The notes: generated by a model from the letters alone, not told the origin. A stretch of DNA of 64,000 nucleotides from UMGS1883 sp045636425 (GCA_045636425.1 JAZTXM010000012.1:1-64000), one strand, 5' to 3'; counted from the first letter of the stretch, positions 25,806 to 34,283 are shown. Translations and numbers: made by a program.

Positions 25806-26585
25806 ATGAGAGATATTGAAGTTATAAGTGTATATAAAAGTCACTTTTCGGGAGAAAAGCATCTGTACAAATATGACATGTCCTCTGATGAGGGGATAAT
25901 GCTTTTCATTGCAGAAGGAAGCGGAAAATGCATACTCAACAAAGAGAAGTATACATTTTCAAAAAACACAATTTTATTATGCATGGGCGATTTTCTATGT
26001 TTTAAATGCTCAAAAACCATTGATGCCCAAATTTGGGCGGTACACTTTCGTTTGAAGGATGCCGAATCGTTTAAAGAGGAATATAACCTTAAAAGCGATG
26101 TTTTTAAAATGAATCACAGCGATTCTTTTTGTGATTGCTTTGAAAGACTTCACCTTGCTTATATACATAAAAATCATACTCAAGGCAGTTTCGTTTCTGC
26201 GATACTTTGCGAATTGCTTTTTCTTGCACTTGATTCAAGGGATGAAAAAGCCTTGACTGATGCAGTAATAGCCTCCCTTGCCGAGGACATTCACAAAGAT
26301 TTTATACACGGAGAGTTTGATATATCATCTTACGCCGACCGTGTGGGACTGAGCAAGGACAGGTTATCGGTAATTTTCAAGCAGAAATATTCCCTGCCTC
26401 CATATAAATATCAGTTGATGTTAAAGATGAAGGAGGCGACAAATTTACTAAAGCACACCAATTTATCCATAGATACAATTTCTGAAATACTTGGTTTTTC
26501 AAACAGGCTATATTTCAGCAGTGCGTATAAAAAGCAAACGGGCAAAACACCCGGTCAAGTGAGAAAAGACAAAAAAGCAGAGTGA
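25806..26585 (+). CDS. AraC family transcriptional regulator
   Basis: 259 residues from the ATG at 25806. The N-terminal half is a cupin-like sensor (MLFIAEGSGKCILNKEKYTF), the C-terminal hundred residues a double HTH: DISSYADRVGLSKDRLSVIFK and IDTISEILGFSNRLYFSSAYKK followed by TGKTPGQVRK. A start further upstream would overlap yitT and is unlikely. No obvious target other than yitT or itself; the ligand is not predictable. The last codons form the left arm of the terminator that follows. Confidence 0.87.
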   Translation: MRDIEVISVYKSHFSGEKHLYKYDMSSDEGIMLFIAEGSGKCILNKEKYTFSKNTILLCMGDFLCFKCSKTIDAQIWAVHFRLKDAESFKEEYNLKSDVFKMNHSDSFCDCFERLHLAYIHKNHTQGSFVSAILCELLFLALDSRDEKALTDAVIASLAEDIHKDFIHGEFDISSYADRVGLSKDRLSVIFKQKYSLPPYKYQLMLKMKEATNLLKHTNLSIDTISEILGFSNRLYFSSAYKKQTGKTPGQVRKDKKAE

Positions 26586-26604
26586 GTACTCATTCTGCTT
26601 TTTT
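26571..26604 (+). terminator. terminator of yitT-araC
   Basis: AAAAAAGCAGA arm (26571-26581), an inner TGAGTACTCA palindrome, then TCTGCTTTTTT (26594-26604). The left arm overlaps the last codons of araC. It can act in both directions. Confidence 0.8.
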
Positions 26605-26612
26605 ATATAAAT

Positions 26613-26646
26613 AAAATTACTCTTGTAATGATACAAGAGTAATTTT
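26613..26646 (-). terminator. terminator of the amino acid ABC operon
   Basis: 15-base perfect arms (AAAATTACTCTTGTA) with a 4-base loop, three bases after the ATPase stop on the minus strand, with TTTT on the exit side. Confidence 0.8.
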
Positions 26647-26649
26647 GCT

Positions 26650-27399
26650 TTACAATACTTTATTCAAGAAATCAATAGTTCTGGGGTGTTTTGGATTGGA
26701 GAAAATTTCCTCAGGGGTTCCCTCTTCAAGAATAACACCGTCGTCCATGAACAGAACACGGTCTGCAACCTCACGTGCAAAACCCATTTCGTGAGTCACG
26801 ACAACCATCGTCATACCGCCCTTTGCAAGCTGTTTCATAACTGCAAGAACTTCACCAACCATTTCAGGGTCAAGGGCACTTGTTGGCTCATCAAAAAGCA
26901 TTATGTCGGGTTTCATAGCAAGGGCACGGGCAATCGCTACACGCTGCTTTTGTCCACCTGAAAGCTGAGACGGAAAGCTGTCTGCCTTGTCTGAAAGCCC
27001 TACTGTTTCCAAAAGCCCCATTGCAATTTCCTTAGCCTTGGCTTTTGACGCCTTTTTAAGGTCAACCGGTGCCAACATAAGATTGTCCAGAACATTCATA
27101 TTCGCAAATAAATTAAAATGCTGGAAAACCATTCCTATATTTTCCCGTACTTTATTAATATTAATTTTTTTGTCATTTATGCGAAAATCATCAACAATTA
27201 TTTCACCCGAAGTAGCACTTTCAAGCCTGTTTATACAACGCAAAAAAGTTGACTTTCCTGAACCGGAGGGTCCAATAATACAAACCACTTCGCCTTCAAG
27301 GATATTTGTTGTAATGCCGCACAGAACTTTGTTTTTTTCGAAGCTTTTTGTAAGATTCTCTATATGTATTTTAACTTTATTGCTATCATTTACGGCCAC
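26650..27399 (-). CDS. polar amino acid ABC transporter ATP-binding protein (GlnQ type)
   Basis: 249 residues, single ABC cassette: Walker A GPSGSGKSTFLRC (about 38-50), Q-loop VFQHFNLFANM, signature LSGGQKQRVAIARAL, Walker B IMLFDEPTSALDPE, H-loop VVVTHEM. Drives an importer for polar or glutamine-type amino acids. The start is GTG (no in-frame ATG nearby) with GGAG nine bases upstream, overlapping the permease gene by 14 bases. Confidence 0.93.
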   Translation of the reverse strand: MAVNDSNKVKIHIENLTKSFEKNKVLCGITTNILEGEVVCIIGPSGSGKSTFLRCINRLESATSGEIIVDDFRINDKKININKVRENIGMVFQHFNLFANMNVLDNLMLAPVDLKKASKAKAKEIAMGLLETVGLSDKADSFPSQLSGGQKQRVAIARALAMKPDIMLFDEPTSALDPEMVGEVLAVMKQLAKGGMTMVVVTHEMGFAREVADRVLFMDDGVILEEGTPEEIFSNPKHPRTIDFLNKVL

Positions 27400-28054
27400 G
27401 GTTAAGTCTCCTCTCCAAAGCGTTTGCTACCTGCTGAAGTGCTAAAATAACCACGAGATACATTACTGCAACAATAGCCCAAATTTCAAAAGACCTGAAT
27501 GTAAATGAAATAACATTCTGTGCCTTGTTTACAAGTTCCGGGAAACCTATAACAGAAAGGATAGATGTATCCTTCAAGGTTATGATAAACTGGTTTACAA
27601 TACTGGGAATCATATTCTTTATAGCCTGAGGAAGAACTACGCGGAACATAGATCTCCAATAAGAAAGACCGAGGCTCCTTGCCGCCTCCATCTGACCGGG
27701 ATCTATCGACTGAATTCCGGCACGTATAATTTCAGACATATATGCACCGCAGTTAAGCGCAAGACATATTGTTCCCGCCTGCAATGCGCTGAATATAACC
27801 GGAATACCAATATTTTTCAAACCGAATGGAATACCATAGTAGACAAAGAAAGCAAGAACTATCATCGGCACACCTCTGATGAGGTTTACATAAATTGCCG
27901 AGATAATTTTACTGACTTTATTATCAACCACACTGGCTAACCCAAAAATTATTCCCAATATACAACCGAAAAACAGTCCCCATAAAGCAAGAATTAAAGT
28001 CTGCCCCATTGCTGACAGCAAAAGAGGACCATATTCTCTGGTGAGTTCAACCAT
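27386..28054 (-). CDS. polar amino acid ABC transporter permease
   Basis: 222 residues of the HisM/GlnP family: LLSAMGQTLILALWG near the start, YVNLIRGVPMIVLAFFVYYG, and the EAA loop EAARSLGLSYWRSMFRVVLPQA. About four to five membrane helices; a homodimer with the downstream ATPase is expected. The ATG at 28054 has AAGGGG nine bases upstream; an earlier in-frame start would run into the intercistronic hairpin. Confidence 0.92.
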   Translation of the reverse strand: MVELTREYGPLLLSAMGQTLILALWGLFFGCILGIIFGLASVVDNKVSKIISAIYVNLIRGVPMIVLAFFVYYGIPFGLKNIGIPVIFSALQAGTICLALNCGAYMSEIIRAGIQSIDPGQMEAARSLGLSYWRSMFRVVLPQAIKNMIPSIVNQFIITLKDTSILSVIGFPELVNKAQNVISFTFRSFEIWAIVAVMYLVVILALQQVANALERRLNRGRK

Positions 28055-28078
28055 CGGAATACCCCTTCCTAAAGCAAA

Positions 28079-28113
28079 CTTAAAGGGCACCGGATAACCC
28101 AATGCCCTTTAAG
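28079..28113 (-). terminator. intercistronic hairpin between binding protein and permease
   Basis: 11-base perfect arms (CTTAAAGGGCA) with a 13-base loop, ten bases after the binding-protein stop. Probably lets excess binding-protein mRNA accumulate. Confidence 0.6.
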
Positions 28114-28123
28114 TTAAAATCTA

Positions 28124-28885
28124 TTAACCAAGATATTTGGCAATTATCTCATCGTATTTTCCATTTGCTTTGATATTCTTAAGACCCTCATTGAATTTGT
28201 CAATGAGCTCCTGATTCTTGGAATCAAAAATTGCAAATCCGTACTGAGCAGGTTCGTTCTCTGTTCCCTCAACAAACTTCATATCAAGCTCGCCGATTTT
28301 GATATTGTATTTGAGGATAGGAGTATCATCAAGACAAGCGTCAACCTGACCGCCCATAACAGCCTGATACATATCAGGAGATGTGGGGAATGTTACAACT
28401 TCAAAACCATACTTATCCTTAATACTTTCGGCGTACTGATTGCTCATTGTACCATTCTTTACTGCAACTTTCTTCCCCTTTATATCAGCAAATCCAGTGA
28501 TGGAAGAATCGCTCGCAACTGCCATTCCCTGGGTTGCATCATAGTAACCGTCGGAGAAAGTCCAGCCACTTGCCTTACGCTCTTCTGTTATTGAAGCACC
28601 TGCAATCATACCATTTGCCTGACCTGCCTGACATGCCGCGATTGCAGCATCCCAACCGATGTACTGAAGATCATATGTAAACCCCTGATCTTCAGCAATT
28701 GCTGCAAGGATATCCATATCAATACCAACGATATTTCCCTTTTTGTCCTGGAATTCAAAGGGGCTGAATCCCTTGTCTGTTGCAATTACATAATGTGAAC
28801 CATTGTTGGCTTCCTTTTCTGCTGCACAACCAACAAATGCTACGCACAACACAACTGTAAGAATAAGTGCTAAAAACTTCTTCAT
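28124..28885 (-). CDS. amino acid ABC transporter substrate-binding lipoprotein
   Basis: 253 residues, with a lipoprotein signal (VAFVGC, lipid Cys at residue 20) and a family 3 solute-binding fold: YVIATDKGFSPFEFQDKKG, GIDMDILAAIAEDQG, IAGASITEERKASGWTFSDGY and MYQAVMGGQVDACLDD. Captures a polar amino acid for the importer encoded downstream. ATG at 28885 follows GGAGG; an earlier in-frame start is not supported. The ligand cannot be told from sequence; cystine, glutamine or arginine are all possible in this family. Confidence 0.92.
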   Translation of the reverse strand: MKKFLALILTVVLCVAFVGCAAEKEANNGSHYVIATDKGFSPFEFQDKKGNIVGIDMDILAAIAEDQGFTYDLQYIGWDAAIAACQAGQANGMIAGASITEERKASGWTFSDGYYDATQGMAVASDSSITGFADIKGKKVAVKNGTMSNQYAESIKDKYGFEVVTFPTSPDMYQAVMGGQVDACLDDTPILKYNIKIGELDMKFVEGTENEPAQYGFAIFDSKNQELIDKFNEGLKNIKANGKYDEIIAKYLG

Positions 28886-28918
28886 TATTAAAATACCTCC
28901 AAAATATAGTATATGCAT

Positions 28919-28947
28919 ATAATATCTCAAAAAGCAAAAATTGTCAA
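28919..28947 (-). promoter_or_regulatory. promoter of the amino acid ABC operon
   Basis: Minus strand: consensus TTGACA, 17 bases, TATTAT, 34 bases before the binding-protein ATG. It starts just downstream of the preceding transporter gene. Confidence 0.75.
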
Positions 28948-28953
28948 GAGTAA

Positions 28954-29850
28954 TTATTTTTTTATCTCATACATCTGCACCCCGATTACTCCTGCAATTA
29001 TCATTATAACCGCAAAAACAATCGGAGCAGATATTTTCTCCCCCATAAACATTGCACCTGCAATCACCGAAACTACTGTCGTAATGTTAGAAAACACAGT
29101 TGTTTTGGCTACCGGAAGATGTGTGTTGGAATAGTTAAGAAACAAAAATGCCACTACGGAAGAAAATATTCCAAGATACAGTATTGAATAAAGATATGAC
29201 GGTTCAGAAAAAGATTTTATCATTTCTGCGGGATTTGTAATATTTTCTAAAACAGCAATTATGACAAACGAAACCATACCTATGATTGTCATTGCGTACG
29301 TTCTGTCAAATGTAGAAAATTCTCCCGAAATTTTCCTGCTGGTAACGTTATAGCCAACCGATGAAACTACTGCACCCATAAGAAGTGCTGCACCAAGTAT
29401 AGTAACCGTTCCGTCCGACCTCCCTGAAAGGACAGCAATTGTTACGCCTGTTACGGAAAGAGTTGCAAATACATACTGCATAATTAAAGGCTTCTCGCCA
29501 AGAATAAATATTCCTGAAGCCATGGAAACTATAGGAATCATCGATATCATAATGGCAGAAAAAGAACTGTTTGTCATTTGTATGCCGTAAGTCTCAAAAA
29601 CAAAATACATTAACGGTTGAAAAAGGGACATCAGAACAAGCTTCCAAATGTTTTTTCCAATCTTAATTTTTATTTTTGAAAAGAGCATCACAAGGCTCAA
29701 CCCCAAAAACGCAACTATGTATCTATCAGCTATGACAGTCATCGGTGTTGCAGTTCTAAGAGCTATCTCCGTAAACATAAAGCTGAGCCCAAATATAATC
29801 TGTGCACCCAGAGCCGCTAACGTGGCAAAAATGGTTTTATTGTTTTTCAT
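28954..29850 (-). CDS. DMT superfamily (EamA) transporter
   Basis: 298 residues with ten predicted membrane segments in two EamA repeats (LGAQIIFGLSFMFTEIAL; then LGAALLMGAVVSSVGYNVTSRKI, and YLGIFSSVVAFLFLNYSNTHLP in the second repeat). Probably exports a metabolite or drug; substrate unknown. The start is not certain: ATG at 29850 lacks a strong ribosome site, and in-frame ATGs at 29871 and 29883 are no better. Stands alone between trmL and the amino acid importer. Confidence 0.8.
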   Translation of the reverse strand: MKNNKTIFATLAALGAQIIFGLSFMFTEIALRTATPMTVIADRYIVAFLGLSLVMLFSKIKIKIGKNIWKLVLMSLFQPLMYFVFETYGIQMTNSSFSAIMISMIPIVSMASGIFILGEKPLIMQYVFATLSVTGVTIAVLSGRSDGTVTILGAALLMGAVVSSVGYNVTSRKISGEFSTFDRTYAMTIIGMVSFVIIAVLENITNPAEMIKSFSEPSYLYSILYLGIFSSVVAFLFLNYSNTHLPVAKTTVFSNITTVVSVIAGAMFMGEKISAPIVFAVIMIIAGVIGVQMYEIKK

Positions 29851-29942
29851 AGTTCTCAACTGCCTTCTCATTTGCTGTATCATTACATTTTATCATTAAT
29901 ATAAATATCTCAAAAAGCATTTTACGCCGACTAAAAGTCCTA

Positions 29943-30440
29943 TCAGTCTATTATGCCATAAAGGTAGTCCGACTCTTTTGTAAGCGAGGCGAAATTTTGC
30001 TGTCTTAGTGCTTCATATACAACAATCGCCGCGGAGTTTGAAAGGTTAAGGCATCTGGCACTGCTTATCATCGGGATTCTCACAGCACGCTCGGGGTGGT
30101 CCATAAGTAGCTTTTCGGGAAGCCCCTTTGTTTCTTTTCCGAATAGCAGGAAATCATCATCCCTATAATCAACCTCCGTATATGATGTCGGAGCTTTGGA
30201 ACTAAGGTAGAAAAACCTGCCGCCCTCATTTTTCGCAAAAAAATCGTCAAGATTTTCGTAGTACTGAATATTCAAAAAATGCCAATAATCAAGCCCTGCA
30301 CGCTTAAGCTTTTTATCATCAAGCTGAAAGCCCATGGGCTTTACAATATGAAGCCGAGTTCCCGTCGCCGCACAGGTGCGGACAATATTCCCTGTATTCT
30401 GCGGGATTTCCGGTTCCACCAAAACGATATTTACACTCAT
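29943..30440 (-). CDS. trmL: tRNA (cytidine/uridine-34-2'-O)-methyltransferase
   Basis: 165 residues, a minimal SPOUT methyltransferase: VNIVLVEPEIPQNTGNIVRTC at the N-terminus, LFGKETKGLPEKLL in the middle and the knot sequence CLNLSNSAAIVVYEALRQ. TrmL methylates the wobble ribose of tRNA-Leu. Its ATG overlaps the stop of the upstream phosphatase gene by four bases. Length is typical. Confidence 0.92.
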   Translation of the reverse strand: MSVNIVLVEPEIPQNTGNIVRTCAATGTRLHIVKPMGFQLDDKKLKRAGLDYWHFLNIQYYENLDDFFAKNEGGRFFYLSSKAPTSYTEVDYRDDDFLLFGKETKGLPEKLLMDHPERAVRIPMISSARCLNLSNSAAIVVYEALRQQNFASLTKESDYLYGIID

Positions 30441-31354
30441 TTGTTACTGCTCCTTAAAATTTCATCTTTCATTCTGAAAAACACGCCCTCTTTCACACCA
30501 GACGCACATATTGTCACGTTTGCACCTCCGCACATATCCATGAGAACTTTAAGAGGCGTTAGTCCTGCCAAAATAATATCTGCACGGGATATTTCCATGC
30601 CTTTTATATCTTTTCGTTTTTCAGAGGGCGTTGAAAAAATGCTTTGATAAATCTTTGCCACGGATGCATAGGGAATTTTCATTCCGTCAAAGGCATCAAT
30701 TCCCAAATTTTGTTTTTTATAAAGCATGGCAAGTGCTCTTGCACTTCCTCCTATTCCGTAAAGCGGAAGCCCTTCACACTCGTCAAGCCAGTCTACTCCG
30801 CCTATGTAGGAGGAAACATATTTATAAAGATGCATCTGACTGCTTTTTCTGAATTTTTCCGTCATTATCACAGCACCCAAAGGAAGGCTTACGGAATGTT
30901 TTATTTTTCCGTCCTTTACAAGCATAATTTCGGTGCTTCCTCCGCCCGTATCATATATTACTCCGTTTTCAATGCCAACCGTTTCACGCACGGCAAGAAA
31001 GCTGTAGAATGCCTCCTGCTCACCGCTGATTATTTCAAAATCAATTCCCGTCTTTTCCTTAACCCTTGAAAGGAAAAGCTCTTTATTTGCCGCATTCCTG
31101 AGGGCTGCCGTAGCAACTGCAGCTATGCTGACGCACTTATATTCCTTTGCCTTTTCGCAAAAGGCACACAGAGCCTCTATAACACGGTTCATGGCATTTT
31201 CCTTGAGGAAATTATCACTGCTCATTCCCTCGCTCAAACGGACGGTGGCTCGCAGTTTCTGAAGTGTATTCCAAGACCCGTCATTCTCAATGGAGTTTAT
31301 ATTCATACGCACCGAATTAGAGCCAAGGTCTATAATTGCAAAATTGTAGCTCAT
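30437..31354 (-). CDS. Ppx/GppA phosphatase family protein
   Basis: 305 residues, ASKHA fold: phosphate 1 motif FAIIDLGSNSVRM (about 5-17), EQEAFYSFLAV, the phosphate 2 motif VIYDTGGGSTEIML, and GIGGSARALAMLY. Members hydrolyse polyphosphate or pppGpp; at about 300 residues this is the short form without the C-terminal HD domain. Overlaps its neighbours by 4 bases on both sides, so it is part of a coupled unit with the cysteine-cluster protein and trmL. Confidence 0.88.
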   Translation of the reverse strand: MSYNFAIIDLGSNSVRMNINSIENDGSWNTLQKLRATVRLSEGMSSDNFLKENAMNRVIEALCAFCEKAKEYKCVSIAAVATAALRNAANKELFLSRVKEKTGIDFEIISGEQEAFYSFLAVRETVGIENGVIYDTGGGSTEIMLVKDGKIKHSVSLPLGAVIMTEKFRKSSQMHLYKYVSSYIGGVDWLDECEGLPLYGIGGSARALAMLYKKQNLGIDAFDGMKIPYASVAKIYQSIFSTPSEKRKDIKGMEISRADIILAGLTPLKVLMDMCGGANVTICASGVKEGVFFRMKDEILRSSNK

Positions 31355-31884
31355 CTGAAACCCTCCCCGATTTTTTCTATCTCGTCTATCGATTCTGAAA
31401 GCGAATATATAAATTCCCTTGTTTCACGGTTAAGCATGCAAAGGTGCATTGCTTCTGTCACCCTCTCCACAAAAAGAGGCGACAAATCTTCTTTTTTCAT
31501 GGCAGTGGCAAGAGGACACATCCCCCTCCCTCTTATATCCATAATGATTTTTAGCTTGCCCCCTCTTTTTGCATAGGGTACGAGGGGAAATATTCTGCAC
31601 GAAAGCGGTCTTAGGCTTCTGTCACACTTTCCCACGCAGGTGAAGAAGTCTACGCTTTTTCTATTGTCATATGTAAAATCAATATCCGAAATTTCTCCCC
31701 ATGATGGCATGGGACTGTACATTTCCCGTTCCCCGGGAAAAAGATACATTCCAGTTTCTTCTTCCGTTACGGCACAACAGGCACCGTCGCAAAGCTTTCC
31801 GCAGTCAATCTTGAGTGGGGTGACATCTTCAAGCAGCTTATAAAGCTTGGTATAAAAATTCTTAGGTGTAATTTTTATCTTCAT
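31351..31884 (-). CDS. cysteine-cluster protein (YkgJ-like)
   Basis: 177 residues with conserved cysteines arranged as in the zinc- or iron-binding YkgJ-type families: CGKLCDGACC (about 28-37), FFTCVGKCDRSLRPLSCRIFPLVPYA and GRGMCPLA. No function is known for most members. The spaced cysteines suggest a bound metal or Fe-S cluster; this is inferred. Its stop overlaps the GppA start by four bases. Confidence 0.72.
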   Translation of the reverse strand: MKIKITPKNFYTKLYKLLEDVTPLKIDCGKLCDGACCAVTEEETGMYLFPGEREMYSPMPSWGEISDIDFTYDNRKSVDFFTCVGKCDRSLRPLSCRIFPLVPYAKRGGKLKIIMDIRGRGMCPLATAMKKEDLSPLFVERVTEAMHLCMLNRETREFIYSLSESIDEIEKIGEGFR

Positions 31885-31896
31885 TTATATTCTTCC

Positions 31897-32391
31897 TCAA
31901 TCTCGTAAATTCTTCAAATAACCGTCTGCCTCTGACCTTGATTTAAAAATTACAATTTCCTTGTTTTCTTTGTATTTATCAAGAAACTTATATATATTCG
32001 GTCGTACATTATGGGGAAAACTTTCTATTTCTTCTTTTAGTTTTGGGTCCAGTTCAGTATCTATCCACGGAACATCATAACGGGCTTTCCCCAACCTTGA
32101 AACAGCTCCCTCTATACATACATCCGTAGGTAAATCAAAGAAAAAGACAGTATCGCAGTTTTGAATTCTTTTTTCTACAGTTCGGCTGTAATTACCATCT
32201 ATAATCCACTCGTCCATTTTTAAAATTTCAGATAGAATTTTATCATATTCATCTCTTGAAATATGCGTTCTGTCGGGTTTATGCCATATTGCATCTAAAT
32301 AAAACAAAGGTAATCCGGTACATTTGTTCAATTTTTCAGCAAAAGTGGTTTTCCCTGAACCGGGGCATCCGATTACAATTACCTTTTTCAT
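31897..32391 (-). CDS. small P-loop kinase (FlaR/topology modulation protein type)
   Basis: 164 residues. Walker A GCPGSGKTTFAEKL (about 8-21), then LDAIWHKPDRTHISRDEY and WIIDGNYSRT, which is the pattern of FlaR-like adenylate kinase-related proteins. The IRLGKARYDVPW-like SRLGKARYDVPW region follows. Called topology modulation protein in databases, but the real substrate is unknown. A 42-residue membrane peptide gene lies three bases upstream. Confidence 0.8.
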   Translation of the reverse strand: MKKVIVIGCPGSGKTTFAEKLNKCTGLPLFYLDAIWHKPDRTHISRDEYDKILSEILKMDEWIIDGNYSRTVEKRIQNCDTVFFFDLPTDVCIEGAVSRLGKARYDVPWIDTELDPKLKEEIESFPHNVRPNIYKFLDKYKENKEIVIFKSRSEADGYLKNLRD

Positions 32392-32394
32392 GCT

Positions 32395-32523
32395 TTACCT
32401 CTTGTAATGATATTTGACTTGTGCATTATTCCCGCGTTTTATATTTTCATATGTTGAGGTTGTAATTCTTATAATCGCAAACATTAAAAACAAAACTAAA
32501 ACAATAATTAAAATCTTTTTCAA
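32395..32523 (-). CDS. small membrane protein, 42 residues
   Basis: TTG start at 32523 preceded by GGGAG (nine bases), stop TAA at 32397-32395. The product is a lysine start (MKKILII), one hydrophobic helix (about residues 4-20), and a short basic tail with GNNAQVKYHYKR. I know no family for it. It lies three bases ahead of the P-loop kinase gene on the same strand, so it may be a translational partner. Supported by the ribosome site, the spacing and the single-pass shape; coding still has to be shown by conservation. Confidence 0.5.
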   Translation of the reverse strand: MKKILIIVLVLFLMFAIIRITTSTYENIKRGNNAQVKYHYKR

Positions 32524-32618
32524 TGTTTCTACTCCCTTTCATCAACATTCGACACGTTTCGACTCGTATCAATACTGCACCAAAAAATTATAGACAATAT
32601 CATTAAATTTTAACTTTA

Positions 32619-33314
32619 TCAAAGGATGTTTTTTATTTCCTTTAATGATGTCACATGATAATTCAAATTCATTTCGCACGGGACTGATTTTTTATCAGGA
32701 TTATAGAAGCATGTCTGCATTCCAAATTGAATCCCTCCTGCCATATCAGATGATAGCGAATCCCCGATTATCATAATCTCGCAAGGCAGAATTTCTTGTT
32801 CTGATTTTAAGTTCAAGCGGTCTATACAAGTTTTAAAAAATCTTTCAGAAGGCTTTGAACTGCCGATTTCCTCAGAGATGAATAAATCAGAAAAATAGGG
32901 TAGCATACCGCTTATTTTTAGTCTGTTCACTTGTTGCAGATATGGGCCGTTGCTGGCAACACAAAGAGTATATTTGCCACGAAGATATTTCAATAACTCT
33001 GTTGCACCATCTATGGGAATTGCACTTTCAAACAAACACTCTCGGAAATATTTCTCAAAAGCTTCTCCATCAGCCGTTATCTTCAAACATTCAAATATCA
33101 TATTCCAGCGTCTCTTCTGCAATTCTTTGAAATCTATCTCTCCTTTTTCAATTGCCTGCCATAAGCTGGTATTTATTTGATTAAATATGTAGAACATCTC
33201 ATCTTCATATATACCAATTTCAAATTTTTTAAATCCATTTTTCATGGATTCTTTAACATATTCGTCAAAACTTAACAGGGTATTATCAATATCAAACAGA
33301 ATAACCTTCAACAT
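32619..33314 (-). CDS. HAD family hydrolase (YjjG-like nucleotidase)
   Basis: 231 residues. HAD motif I DIDNTLLSF (about 8-16), cap helices with DEMFYIFNQINTSLWQAIEKGEI, motif II VASNGPY, motif III Lys in GSSKPSERFF and motif IV IIGDSLSSDMAGG. The cap resembles YjjG, which removes phosphate from non-canonical pyrimidine nucleotides. Substrate is inferred only from this resemblance. GAGGGG precedes the ATG. Confidence 0.85.
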   Translation of the reverse strand: MLKVILFDIDNTLLSFDEYVKESMKNGFKKFEIGIYEDEMFYIFNQINTSLWQAIEKGEIDFKELQKRRWNMIFECLKITADGEAFEKYFRECLFESAIPIDGATELLKYLRGKYTLCVASNGPYLQQVNRLKISGMLPYFSDLFISEEIGSSKPSERFFKTCIDRLNLKSEQEILPCEIMIIGDSLSSDMAGGIQFGMQTCFYNPDKKSVPCEMNLNYHVTSLKEIKNIL

Positions 33315-33377
33315 ATGTTGCCCCTCGCAAATTTCGTCAGGAATTTATATCGGTGTTTTACTATAGTAAAGCCACAA

Positions 33378-33845
33378 TCAGAGAACAATCTTTTCCCTGT
33401 CGTCTGTATGTATTTCATGGGTTTCCTGCTGCATTTCTTCCACTTCTACAAGTCCGTCGGGAGTTTCGACCATATCGTGGCGATTAAGAAGAAAACGCCT
33501 TATAGCGAAAAGAACAGCTATTGCAATTACCGTGATAAGATTTTCCAAGGGCGTAGTATGTACCACTATCAAGTGACGTGCCAAGGCAAAGGCTAAAACC
33601 TCTATAACCGTTTCGAGAGTATGCTTACAAAGCATTTTTATAAGCTCCGCACCGATTGCCAAGATAATGGCATCGTCTAAAATTCTCATCAGCGAATCTG
33701 CACCGCTGAAATATCCGGGGGTAATCGCCGCATCATATATCAGCCTGCCTGCCAGTACCAAAATAGACGCCCCTACCATCACTGATATCAAAAGTTCAAA
33801 TAGGTAGCTTCCCTCAAACATTGCATCCTGTAACTTTTTCCTCAT
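33378..33845 (-). CDS. PsiE-like four-helix membrane protein
   Basis: 155 residues with four hydrophobic segments (SYLFELLISVMVGASILVLA; ILDDAIILAIGAELIKML; VIEVLAFALARHLIVV; LITVIAIAVLFAIRRFLL) and a soluble acidic tail (about 125-155). The ordering and the charged LDDAI and LIKMLCKHT positions recall phosphate-starvation-inducible PsiE family proteins. TAAGGAGG precedes the ATG. Function not known. Confidence 0.65.
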   Translation of the reverse strand: MRKKLQDAMFEGSYLFELLISVMVGASILVLAGRLIYDAAITPGYFSGADSLMRILDDAIILAIGAELIKMLCKHTLETVIEVLAFALARHLIVVHTTPLENLITVIAIAVLFAIRRFLLNRHDMVETPDGLVEVEEMQQETHEIHTDDREKIVL

Positions 33846-33886
33846 TTCTAATCCTCCTTAGTCTTTATAATAACATTTTACCATAA

Positions 33887-33932
33887 AAAAAATTCAAGGT
33901 AAAGAGCTTTTACTCTTTACCTTGAATTTTTT
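33887..33932 (-). terminator. terminator that overlaps the 3' end of the abrB-like gene
   Basis: 20-base perfect arms (AAAAAATTCAAGGTAAAGAG) with a 6-base loop. The coding strand arm is made of the last six to seven codons of the AbrB-like gene and the stop codon lies in the loop. The exit side ends in TTTTTT. Confidence 0.85.
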
Positions 33933-34074
33933 CGGGGTTGAGAATCAAGATTCCGTCTTTTGTTTCTATTATAGCCACCATTTTTTCTTTTTCCAATTGA
34001 AAATATTCTCTGTACTCTTTTGGTATTGTAACTCTGCCCAACTTGTCCAATTTTCGTCTAAAACCTGTTTTCAT
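33910..34074 (-). CDS. AbrB/SpoVT-fold DNA-binding protein, minimal
   Basis: 54 residues, just one SpoVT-AbrB swapped-hairpin domain: FRRKLDKLGRVTIPKEYREYF (about 4-24) then VAIIETKDGILILNPEK. Such short proteins act as transition-state type repressors or as antitoxins; no toxin gene lies next to it, so a regulator is more likely. The start at 34074 follows GGAGGGT; an in-frame start 14 codons earlier would translate part of the leader hairpin. A structured leader RNA and its own promoter precede it. Confidence 0.85.
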   Translation of the reverse strand: MKTGFRRKLDKLGRVTIPKEYREYFQLEKEKMVAIIETKDGILILNPEKIQGKE

Positions 34075-34104
34075 TTTTTTACCCTCCGTTTTGGGACATG
34101 AATT

Positions 34105-34277
34105 AAAAAGACGCATAGCTCACAAAGAGACTATGCGCCGAAAAATACATAAGTCCCTAATTGTCGCCAAACAAAATTCTAATTATTTCAGTGAAATAGA
34201 ACCAGAACGGAACCTATGTATTTTTACCAGAATACATAAGTTCTAAGTCACTGAAAAATCATTAAATTTTGTTTGGC
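34105..34277 (-). ncRNA. candidate structured leader RNA or small RNA upstream of the abrB-like gene
   Basis: Transcribed from the promoter at 34284-34312, this stretch holds (a) a long closing stem, 34248-34277 with 34166-34194 (arm starts GCCAAACAAAATT); (b) an inner hairpin, 34231-34243 with 34210-34222 (arm GAACTTATGTATT); (c) an alternative partner for the same inner strand at 34141-34156; (d) a terminator-like hairpin with 7-base arms CGCATAG (34112-34118 / 34131-34137) followed by TCTTTTT. It fits no riboswitch family I recognise. It fills most of the 337-base gap 34075-34411. Confidence 0.5.
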
Positions 34278-34283
34278 AATGTA

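Noticed and set aside
33910..34074. AbrB-type protein as antitoxin of a toxin-antitoxin pair
   Set aside because: The neighbouring gene (33378-33845) is a PsiE-like membrane protein, not a PemK, VapC or similar toxin.
34105..34277. 6S RNA
   Set aside because: Length and rod shape are roughly similar, but there is no clear symmetrical central bubble, and the competing inner pairings and terminator before abrB fit a cis leader better. Not fully excluded.
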